Below are positions 37,358 to 44,026 of a stretch of DNA of 64,000 nucleotides, piece after piece (the first letter of the stretch is position 1; each line of letters begins with the position of its first letter). The stretch is from assembly GCF_900240335.1 (NCBI RefSeq), contig NZ_LT964979.1, positions 1-64,000 on the forward strand, written 5' to 3'. The notes under the pieces are model-generated. The model was not told where the DNA came from and did not search any database. It was given only the letters and a program-made list of their open reading frames with translations. The position numbers and the translations under genes were made by a program. Source of the stretch: Flavimobilis massiliensis (GTDB lineage Bacteria; Actinomycetota; Actinomycetes; Actinomycetales; Cellulomonadaceae).

Positions 37358-38305
37358 ATGACAGACGGAACCTCTCACGGCACGCCCGCGTGGGATCACG
37401 GACGGGGCTCCGGTGCGCCGGACCCGTTCCGTGCTGCACCGGCCGGTGCAGCACGGCCGGGCACGGGCCGCACGGTCGGTGGTGTCGTCGCGCTCGTCAT
37501 CGGCATCTTCCTGATGTTCTTCGGAGTCGTGTGGCTCGCCGTCACGGTCGGGTTCGGTTTGCTCTCCGGAGCCGGGAGCGTGCTGTTCGACGACAACCTC
37601 GTCGAGGCCGACGGGCGTGTCGTCGACCTCGTCCGGTCGACGTCGAGCGACGGCGGCGCCTCGTGCCAGCCCGTCATCGCCTACCCGGGGCGCGAGGGAG
37701 AGGTCCTCACGTTCACCGGGCTGGTGAGCGAGTCGCCCTGCCGACGCGTCGGCGACGTCGTCCGCATCCATGTCGACCCCGTGAACCCGACGCGCGTCTA
37801 TCTCGACCCGTTCGACGGGCCTACGGGCCTGCTGCTGCCGATCTTCGCCGTCATCGGCGGGGTCCTGCTCGTCGGGGGCATCGGGCTCGTCGTCGGCGGT
37901 TCCGTCGCCCTTCGGCGTGGGCGTCGTGCAGCGCGTGCGAGCGACGTGTCCCGCGGGGCGTGGCCGCCGCCCACGGGGACACCGTCCTCCGTGCCACCGC
38001 CGCCCGGGTACGTCGAGCACGCGGGCCCGGGCAACGGCATGGCTGCCGGTGCGTACGCCGTCGCGGACGAGGCCGGTGCCCGCACCGACGCTGCCCGCGC
38101 CGACGCCGCCCGCACCGACGCGGCCCGCACCGACGCTGCCCGCACCGACGCCGCCCGCACCGACGCGGCCCGCACCGACGCCGCCCGCACCGACGCGGCC
38201 CGCACCGACGCTGCCCGCACCGACGCTGCCCGCACCGACGCGGCCCGCACCGACGCTGCCCGACCCGACGGGTCGGGGTCGCACGTCGCACCGCCCCTCT
38301 TCTGA
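37358..38305 (+). CDS. DUF3592-type membrane protein with ARTDA repeat tail ending VAPPLF
   Basis: 315 residues. Helix 1 at about 42-66, then a DUF3592-like domain outside the membrane (ADGRVVDLVRS, PVIAYPGREGE, VRIHVDPVNPTRVYLDP), then helix 2 at about 166-188. A cytoplasmic Pro-rich linker is followed by 12 five-residue repeats ARTDA and the end GSHVAPPLF. The function of DUF3592 is unknown. The ATG at 37358 lacks a close ribosome site; a GTG at 37331 is an alternative. Two cysteines in the outer domain (SCQP, SPCRR) could form a disulfide. Confidence 0.75.
   Translation: MTDGTSHGTPAWDHGRGSGAPDPFRAAPAGAARPGTGRTVGGVVALVIGIFLMFFGVVWLAVTVGFGLLSGAGSVLFDDNLVEADGRVVDLVRSTSSDGGASCQPVIAYPGREGEVLTFTGLVSESPCRRVGDVVRIHVDPVNPTRVYLDPFDGPTGLLLPIFAVIGGVLLVGGIGLVVGGSVALRRGRRAARASDVSRGAWPPPTGTPSSVPPPPGYVEHAGPGNGMAAGAYAVADEAGARTDAARADAARTDAARTDAARTDAARTDAARTDAARTDAARTDAARTDAARTDAARTDAARPDGSGSHVAPPLF
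38078..38257 (+). repeat. 15-bp tandem repeat, 12 units, in frame
   Basis: Unit GCCCGCACCGACGCN repeated 12 times (second unit reads ARADA, others ARTDA), followed by a degenerate ARPDG. Units differ almost only in the wobble base of the last Ala codon, the mark of recent slippage growth in a coding minisatellite. Copy number probably varies between strains. Confidence 0.95.
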
Positions 38306-38412
38306 CCCCCGCTCCCGTCTGTCCGAGGGTCTCCGCCCGTCCGAGGGGCGAGCCCCGTCGACCGTCCGGGAGAGGTGTCGCGGGCATCACCTGACCGGAG
38401 CGTGGGTCCGGC

Positions 38413-38441
38413 TTCACCCCGCTCGCGTGCGCGGCTAGGCT
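38413..38441 (+). promoter_or_regulatory. Promoter of nrdF (TTCACC-N17-TAGGCT)
   Basis: A -35-like TTCACC at 38413-38418 and -10 TAGGCT at 38436-38441 are 17 bp apart. The start point would be near 38448, leaving a leader of about 140 nt before the nrdF ATG. No NrdR box is seen here. The rest of the 283-bp gap holds nothing else I recognise. Confidence 0.6.
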
Positions 38442-38588
38442 GGGCCAGCGGTGCACGAGCACCCGCCCGAACCTCGTCCCGGCGCCACGCCGGTCGGGTC
38501 CGTGGCGGCTCGTCGCACGCATGTCGCTGCGCCCGGGGCACCCCGTGGGCCCGCAGCGGCGCACGACGACCCAGGAGCGAGGAGCGGC

Positions 38589-39569
38589 ATGACCCCCAGC
38601 CCGAAGATCAAGCTGATCGACCGTGTCACGGCGATCAACTGGAACCGCATCGAGGACGACAAGGACCTCGAGGTCTGGGACCGTCTCACCGGCAACTTCT
38701 GGCTGCCGGAGAAGGTCCCGCTGTCGAACGACATCCAGTCGTGGGCCAACTTCAACGACGAGGAGAAGGCGCTGACGACGCGCGTCTTCACCGGCCTCAC
38801 GCTGCTCGACACGATCCAGGGCACGGTCGGCGCCGTCTCGCTCATCCCGGACGCCCTCACGCCGCACGAGGAGGCCGTCTACACGAACATCGCGTTCATG
38901 GAGTCGGTCCACGCGAAGAGCTACTCGTCGATCTTCTCGACGCTCATCTCAACGCCGGAGATCGACGAGGCGTTCCGCTGGTCGGAGGAGAACGAGGCCC
39001 TGCAGCGCAAGGCGCAGATCATCCTCGACTACTACCGCGGCGACGACCCGCTCAAGCGCAAGGTCGCCTCGACGATGCTCGAGTCGTTCCTCTTCTACTC
39101 GGGCTTCTACCTGCCGATGCACTGGTCGTCGCGGGCTCGCCTCACGAACACCGCGGACCTCATCCGCCTCATCATCCGCGACGAGGCCGTCCACGGGTAC
39201 TACATCGGCTACAAGTACCAGAAGGGCCTCGAGCGCGCCTCGCAGGAGGTCCGCGACGAGATGAAGGCCTACACGTTCGAGTTGCTCTTCGAGCTCTACG
39301 AGAACGAGGTCCAGTACACGCAGGACCTCTACGACGGCGTGGGTCTCACCGAGGACGTCAAGAAGTTCCTGCGCTACAACGCGAACAAGGCGCTCATGAA
39401 CCTCGGCTACGAGGGTCTCTTCCCCAAGGACGAGACGAACGTCAACCCCGCGATCCTCTCGGCGCTCTCGCCGAACGCCGACGAGAACCACGACTTCTTC
39501 TCGGGGTCGGGCTCGTCGTACGTCATCGGCAAGGCCGTCAACACGGAGGACGAGGACTGGGACTTCTGA
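38589..39569 (+). CDS. nrdF: Class Ib ribonucleotide reductase, beta (radical) subunit
   Basis: 326 residues. Carries the metal-tyrosyl radical passed to NrdE. Metal ligands include Asp74 (LLDTIQG), Glu105 and His108 (MESVHAKSY), and the later RDEAVHGYY; the radical tyrosine is Tyr112. The C-terminus EDEDWDF is the tail that docks onto NrdE. The ATG at 38589 with AGGAG upstream matches the usual N-terminus PKIKLIDRVTAINWN; a 46-codon upstream extension is rejected. It has its own promoter, 1.95 kb after nrdE. Confidence 0.96.
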   Translation: MTPSPKIKLIDRVTAINWNRIEDDKDLEVWDRLTGNFWLPEKVPLSNDIQSWANFNDEEKALTTRVFTGLTLLDTIQGTVGAVSLIPDALTPHEEAVYTNIAFMESVHAKSYSSIFSTLISTPEIDEAFRWSEENEALQRKAQIILDYYRGDDPLKRKVASTMLESFLFYSGFYLPMHWSSRARLTNTADLIRLIIRDEAVHGYYIGYKYQKGLERASQEVRDEMKAYTFELLFELYENEVQYTQDLYDGVGLTEDVKKFLRYNANKALMNLGYEGLFPKDETNVNPAILSALSPNADENHDFFSGSGSSYVIGKAVNTEDEDWDF

Positions 39570-39591
39570 CGCTCCTGGTTCGCTGAACCGT

Positions 39592-39639
39592 ACGACGGAG
39601 GGCCGGTCACCGCGCAGGCGGTGACCGGCCCTCCGTCGT
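39592..39639. terminator. Perfect 22-bp hairpin between nrdF and a convergent gene
   Basis: Arms 39592-39613 and 39618-39639 are perfect complements around GCAG. It lies between nrdF (+) and the phosphoribosyltransferase gene (-) and can serve both. Confidence 0.85.
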
Positions 39640-39654
39640 CTGCGGCGGGGGAGC

Positions 39655-40164
39655 TCAGTCGCCCGGCACCGTCGTCCCGATCGCGGGCTGCGCGGACCAC
39701 GGGAACGTGATCCACAGGTCCGTGTCCTTCCACGAGTAGTCGGGGCGCACGATCGAGCGCGGCTTCGTGAAGAGTACGGCCGAGCGGGCCTCGGCGCCCT
39801 TGGCGGCGAGCATCTCCATGACGAGCGCGAGCGTCCGACCCGAGTCCGCGACGTCGTCGACGACGAGGACGTGAGCGCCCGGCAGGTCGGCGGTGTCCAT
39901 GAGCGGCGGCAGGACGCGCGGGTCGTCGAGCGTCTGGCCGATGTCCGTGTAGAACTCGACGTTGAGCGTCCCGACGCCCTTCGTGCCGAGCGCGTACGCG
40001 ACGGCGCCGCCGGGCACGAGGCCGCCGCGGGCGATCGCGACGACGACGTCGGGCCGGAAGCCCGAGTCGTAGACCTGCTGGGCCAGCTCACGGGCGGCGA
40101 CGCCGAAGGCCTCCCACGTGAGGACCTCGCGCTCGGGGGACAGGACGGGGTTCTCGGTGCTCAT
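39655..40164 (-). CDS. Purine phosphoribosyltransferase (xanthine/hypoxanthine type)
   Basis: 169 residues. Type I phosphoribosyltransferase with the PRPP loop VLVVDDVADSGRTLAL near residue 100 and an early VVAIARGGLVPGG. It salvages a purine base to the nucleotide; the closest pattern is Gpt-like xanthine phosphoribosyltransferase, but base preference is not certain. The start is the ATG at 40164, matching STENPVLSPEREVLTWEAF. It lies alone between two terminators. Confidence 0.85.
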   Translation of the reverse strand: MSTENPVLSPEREVLTWEAFGVAARELAQQVYDSGFRPDVVVAIARGGLVPGGAVAYALGTKGVGTLNVEFYTDIGQTLDDPRVLPPLMDTADLPGAHVLVVDDVADSGRTLALVMEMLAAKGAEARSAVLFTKPRSIVRPDYSWKDTDLWITFPWSAQPAIGTTVPGD

Positions 40165-40271
40165 CGCCCCACGATACGTGCGCCGCGGCAGGGGGCCGGG
40201 GCTGGACGGCCCGGATCGGGCAGACGCCACGCGTGAGCCTGCTCACGCGCGACTCCCGGGCCCGGAGACGG

Positions 40272-40307
40272 CCGAGGGGCGCGCAGCCGCAGCTGCGCGC
40301 CCCTCGG
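40272..40307 (-). terminator. 16-bp perfect hairpin after the FKBP gene
   Basis: Arms 40272-40287 and 40292-40307 pair perfectly around CGCA, 29 bases beyond the FKBP stop on the minus strand. Confidence 0.75.
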
Positions 40308-40335
40308 GACGTGAGGCGGACGGAGCCGCGCGGTG

Positions 40336-41346
40336 CTACTTCGCTGCGACGACCGAGTCGATCGTCACGACGAAGACGAGCGTCTCGGTCGCGAGCTCGG
40401 AGGTGGGCGACGCGCCGTAGCCGAGGGCCGGCGGAATGACGAGCATGACCGTGGTCCCGACCTTGAGGCCCTCGAGCCCATGCGTCCAGCCCTGGATCAC
40501 ACCGGTGAGCGGGAACTCCGACGGCTCGTCGCCGCGCGTCCACGACGAGTCGAACTCCTTGCCGTCCGAGCCGTTGACACCGAGGTAGAAGGCCTTGATC
40601 GTGTCGGTCTGCTTGACGACGTCGCCGTCGCCCTCTTCGAGGACGACGCGGGTGACTCCCGGAGCCGTCGTCGCGAGCCCGCCCTCGGGCAACGTCACGG
40701 TTGGCTTCTTGCCCTGGGGGGCGTCGACGGTCGGCAGGCCGGCGTCGCCGACCTTCGCGTCCGTGACGAACTCGTCCTGGGCAAGGACGTCGACGAGTTC
40801 GTAGACCTGGACCGCCGGCGTCCCGTCGTTGGGGAACGTCACGGCGAAGCGCGTGCCGACGGTGAGGCCCGCGAGGGCCCCCTGGTCAAGCTCGCCCTTC
40901 GCGACGCTCATGTAACCGGGTGCCGTGGCCACGTAGAGTTCGGTGCCGTCCGCGATCGTCACGGCGCGCGAGAGGTACGTCGCGACGTTGCCCTCCTCGA
41001 GGACTGGCCCGTCGCCGGTGCACAGGGTCGCGACCTCGCCCTGCTCGGGAACCTCGTAGGACGCGTCGACGGTGATCGTCGGGGTCGTGCCGAGGTCGCC
41101 GCCGAGCGTCACGGCGGACACGAGCTTCGACTCGCTTCCCTCGACCGGGGTGCAGGTCGTCGCGGTGGTCGCGAACGTCGCGGGGACACCGGGGGTCGCA
41201 GCGTCGCCGGACGGCGTCGCCGACGCGCCGGGAGTCGCGTAGCCCGACGAGCTCGAGGTGTTGCCACCGTCGTCGGAGCAGCCGGCGAGGGCGAGGGCGG
41301 CGACGGTGACGAGCACGGCGCCGCGCCGCAGGAAGGTGCTGGACAC
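40336..41346 (-). CDS. FKBP-type peptidyl-prolyl isomerase lipoprotein
   Basis: 336 residues. Signal peptide with lipobox LALAGC (lipid on Cys23), then a Ser/Gly/Thr-rich spacer. The C-terminal ~110 residues are an FKBP domain: IKAFYLGVNGSDGKEFDSSW, GVIQGWTHGLEGLKVG and VIPPALGYG. The middle part (about 60-200) resembles a second, degenerate FKBP-like fold without the isomerase motifs. It should help fold proteins outside the membrane. The GTG start has GAGGA upstream. Confidence 0.9.
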   Translation of the reverse strand: MSSTFLRRGAVLVTVAALALAGCSDDGGNTSSSSGYATPGASATPSGDAATPGVPATFATTATTCTPVEGSESKLVSAVTLGGDLGTTPTITVDASYEVPEQGEVATLCTGDGPVLEEGNVATYLSRAVTIADGTELYVATAPGYMSVAKGELDQGALAGLTVGTRFAVTFPNDGTPAVQVYELVDVLAQDEFVTDAKVGDAGLPTVDAPQGKKPTVTLPEGGLATTAPGVTRVVLEEGDGDVVKQTDTIKAFYLGVNGSDGKEFDSSWTRGDEPSEFPLTGVIQGWTHGLEGLKVGTTVMLVIPPALGYGASPTSELATETLVFVVTIDSVVAAK

Positions 41347-41474
41347 TGGGGGAGTTCCTCACGTCGTGGGGGCGCAGCGCGCCGCGGGTCCGGACCACCC
41401 TACGACCACTTCCTGAGAACGGCCTGGGGAGCCCGGCATCCGGTCGTCCGCGTCCGTCGTGGCACCATGGACGG

Positions 41475-41765
41475 GTGCCGTCCAAGCGTCCCTCCCGTCG
41501 CCGCCCGTGGGGCGAGCCGCACCGCGAACTCGACCTCGACCGGGCCACGGGCGGACGCTCGACGACGCAGCGGCGCGGCGAGGACTGGACGGTCCAGAAG
41601 ATCCGCGCGAGCGACAAGGCGTACCGTTGCCCCGGCTGCCAGCAGGAGATCGCGCCAGGCACCCCCCACGTCGTCGCGTGGGCGCAGGACGGGCTCTTCG
41701 GCGCGGACGCCGCGCTCGCGGACCGCCGCCACTGGCACAACCCGTGCTGGGACCGCGCACGCTGA
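41475..41765 (+). CDS. Small zinc-ribbon-like protein
   Basis: 96 residues. A basic N-terminus (KRPSRRRPWGEPHRELDLD) is followed by CPGCQQEIAPGTPH and a C-terminal RHWHNPCW. The CxxC plus His/Cys pair could bind one zinc ion. Relatives in actinobacteria are often named ATP/GTP-binding protein, but no nucleotide motif is visible. It may share a transcript with the hydrolase that starts 83 bp later. GTG start. Confidence 0.7.
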   Translation: MPSKRPSRRRPWGEPHRELDLDRATGGRSTTQRRGEDWTVQKIRASDKAYRCPGCQQEIAPGTPHVVAWAQDGLFGADAALADRRHWHNPCWDRAR

Positions 41766-41833
41766 CCCGGTCCGCCGAGCGTGCCGTGCCCGACGTCACG
41801 CGCCCGGGCCGTCCGTGACGGGGAGGCCCGGGC

Positions 41834-41839
41834 TAGGCT
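41834..41839 (+). promoter_or_regulatory. -10 element TAGGCT for a leaderless hydrolase gene
   Basis: TAGGCT ends eight bases before the GTG at 41848, and no ribosome site is present, so the transcript probably starts at the GTG. Confidence 0.6.
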
Positions 41840-41847
41840 CGGGCCTC

Positions 41848-42597
41848 GTGACGACCGAGATCCGCTCCACGACCGTCCTGCCCGCCCGCCGCGAGGACAT
41901 CGAGCTCCACACGGCCGACGGCCTCACGCTCGTCGGCGAGCTCGCGCTCCCGGCCGACCGCGACCCCGTCGCGACGCTCGTGACGCTCCACCCGCTGCCG
42001 ACGCACGGCGGCTTCATGGACTCCCACGTCTACCGCAAGGCGGCGTGGCGCCTGCCGGCGCTCGCGGACCTTGCGGTGCTGCGCTTCAACACGCGCGGCA
42101 CGTCGTCGCCCCGCGGCACGAGCGAGGGCACCTTCGACGGCGGGGAGGCCGAGCGGTTCGACGTCGCCGCGGCGATCGAGCTCGCGGAGTTCCGTGACCT
42201 GCCCCGGCCGTGGCTCGTCGGCTGGTCCTTCGGCACGGAACTCGTCCTCAAGCACGGCACCGACCCCGCGATCGAGGGCGCGATCCTCCTCTCGCCCCCG
42301 CTGCACCGCGCGACAGACGACGACCTGCGACGCTGGGCAGAGTTCGGCCGGCCCCTCAAGGTCCTCGTGCCCGAGCTCGACGACTACCTCCGGCCGGCCG
42401 AGGCACGTGAACGCTTCGCGCTCGTCCCGCAGGCCGAGGTCGTCGGGGTCGACGGAGCCAAGCACCTGTGGGTCGGGGAGTCCGCGGTGCGACGTGCGCT
42501 CGACGAGATCGTCGGCACCGTCCTGCCCGGCCACGGCCCGCTCCCGACGACGTGGGACGGCGAGGCGACGACCGCCGACGAGCCCGAGACCCGCTGA
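41848..42597 (+). CDS. Alpha/beta hydrolase, dienelactone hydrolase/OsmC-associated type
   Basis: 249 residues. Core fold with TLVTLHPLPTHGG, FNTRGTSSP and the nucleophile elbow GWSFG. A later LVPELDDYLRP supplies a candidate Asp and GAKHLW the catalytic His. The pattern resembles small esterases/peptidases that act on xenobiotic esters, with unknown substrate. Leaderless GTG start. No lid domain is seen. Confidence 0.8.
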   Translation: MTTEIRSTTVLPARREDIELHTADGLTLVGELALPADRDPVATLVTLHPLPTHGGFMDSHVYRKAAWRLPALADLAVLRFNTRGTSSPRGTSEGTFDGGEAERFDVAAAIELAEFRDLPRPWLVGWSFGTELVLKHGTDPAIEGAILLSPPLHRATDDDLRRWAEFGRPLKVLVPELDDYLRPAEARERFALVPQAEVVGVDGAKHLWVGESAVRRALDEIVGTVLPGHGPLPTTWDGEATTADEPETR

Positions 42598-42713
42598 CGC
42601 ACGTCCTGCCCGTCCCGGGTGCCGTTTGGCCCGGGTGCGCCATGATGGAGACGGGCACGGCCGCACGGGCCGTGCGACGCTGCGGGCCCCGCGCCCGGGA
42701 CGGGAGGCACCTC

Positions 42714-43529
42714 GTGATGACCGGAGACGGACTGCTCGCCCACCACCGCCTGCGTGAGGGGGAGGGCACGCCCCTCGTCCTCCTCCACGGGTTCCCGCTC
42801 GACTCACGCATGTGGCACGACATCGTGCCGCTGCTCCCGGGCTCGTTCCCCGTCCTCGCGCTCGACCTCCCCGGCATGGGGGCGTCGCCGTCGGGTCATG
42901 ACGTCGCGCTGCGGCTTCAGGTGCCCGACGTCCCGTCGGTCGAGCTCCAGGCCGACGCGGTCGCCGACACGCTCGCCGAGCTCGGCATCGACCGCGCCGT
43001 CGTCGCGGGCCTCTCGATGGGCGGGTACACGGTTCTCGCACTGCTCGAACGTCACGCATGGCTCCTCGCCGGCGCGGCGCTCGTCGACACGAAGGCCGGC
43101 GCCGACGCCGAGGAAGCACGCGCGAACCGCCTGCGCATCGCCGACGAGGTCGAGCGCACTGCGACGGTCGACGAGGTGCTCGGGATGCGCCGGGCGGTCC
43201 TCGGTGAGACGAGCCGTGTCGAGCGCCCCGACCTCGTCCAGCGGATCGACGGCTGGATCCGCGACCAGGGCCCCGCAGGGATCGCGTGGTGTCAGCGGGC
43301 GATGGCAGCCCGGCCCGACCGCCTCGACGCGCTGCGGGCCTTCGACGGCCCGGTCGCGGTCGTCGTCGGCGACGAGGACGAGCTCTCGCCGCTGCCGGAG
43401 GCCGAGGCGATGGTCGGCGCCGCGCAGGACGCCGTCCTCACGGTCGTCCGTCGGGCTGGCCACATGACGCCCATCGAGCAGCCCGAGCCGGTCGCCGTCG
43501 CGCTCGCGGACCTCGTCGCGCGGGCCTGA
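42714..43529 (+). CDS. Alpha/beta hydrolase
   Basis: 271 residues with canonical order: oxyanion HGFPLDSRMW, nucleophile GLSMGG, acid in VVGDEDELSP, and His in RRAGHMTPIEQP. Between strands 6 and 7 lies a helical cap. The family covers esterases, lactonases and haloperoxidase-like enzymes; the substrate is unknown. GTG at 42714 with GGGAGG six bases upstream is preferred to the ATG one codon later. Confidence 0.85.
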   Translation: MMTGDGLLAHHRLREGEGTPLVLLHGFPLDSRMWHDIVPLLPGSFPVLALDLPGMGASPSGHDVALRLQVPDVPSVELQADAVADTLAELGIDRAVVAGLSMGGYTVLALLERHAWLLAGAALVDTKAGADAEEARANRLRIADEVERTATVDEVLGMRRAVLGETSRVERPDLVQRIDGWIRDQGPAGIAWCQRAMAARPDRLDALRAFDGPVAVVVGDEDELSPLPEAEAMVGAAQDAVLTVVRRAGHMTPIEQPEPVAVALADLVARA

Positions 43530-43547
43530 GGGCCCCAGAGGTGCTAG

Positions 43548-43592
43548 AGGTCCGGGCCCGTGGCTGCTCGTCGCAGCCACGGGCCCGGACCT
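43548..43592. terminator. Perfect 20-bp hairpin between convergent genes
   Basis: Arms 43548-43567 and 43573-43592 are perfect complements around TCGTC. It serves the hydrolase gene (+) and the small gene ending at 43610 (-). Confidence 0.85.
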
Positions 43593-43609
43593 GTTCGACG
43601 GACTCGGGG

Positions 43610-44026
43610 TCAGTCCTCGGGGACGACGCGCGCGAGCGCGTCACGCATGTCGATCGACTCACCGTCACGTCCGCCCTTGCCGAGGACGAGAGGCGGGTCG
43701 CTCGGTTCAGGACGTGACCCGGCGAGCCGTGCCCGCAGGCCGCCGGCGACCGTGAGGACGTAGAAGAGACCGTCCTCGCCGACCGCGGCGGAGCGGTTGG
43801 CGCGGAGGTACCACCCGCGCAGGCCCGTACGGTACGGGCCGTTGCCGGAGTAGTCCCGTGCGTGGAGCGGCTCGGGCTCGACACCGCGTGCGCGGGCCCG
43901 CTCGACGAACGCCGCGATGAGCTCGCGTGCCACGGCAGTCTCGCCGGCCTGCTTCTCTCGGAGGCGCTGCTCGTGGACGAGGGCGGCTTCACGCCGCTGA
44001 TCGGCCCAGCCACCTCCGTCGTTCAT
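43610..44026 (-). CDS. Conserved small protein of unknown function, coupled to the coiled-coil gene
   Basis: 138 residues. N-terminal helix of charged residues (WADQRREAALVHEQRLREKQ) and a C-terminal beta-rich part (GWYLRANRSAAVGEDGLFYVLTVAG). No domain is recognised. Its ATG overlaps the stop of the Scy-like gene (ATGA), so the two are made together, which suggests a shared role. Confidence 0.75.
   Translation of the reverse strand: MNDGGGWADQRREAALVHEQRLREKQAGETAVARELIAAFVERARARGVEPEPLHARDYSGNGPYRTGLRGWYLRANRSAAVGEDGLFYVLTVAGGLRARLAGSRPEPSDPPLVLGKGGRDGESIDMRDALARVVPED

Noticed and set aside
38078..38257. Regular repeats that might suggest CRISPR
   Set aside because: The 15-bp units have no spacers and lie in frame inside a protein gene. 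No CRISPR array or cas gene is present.
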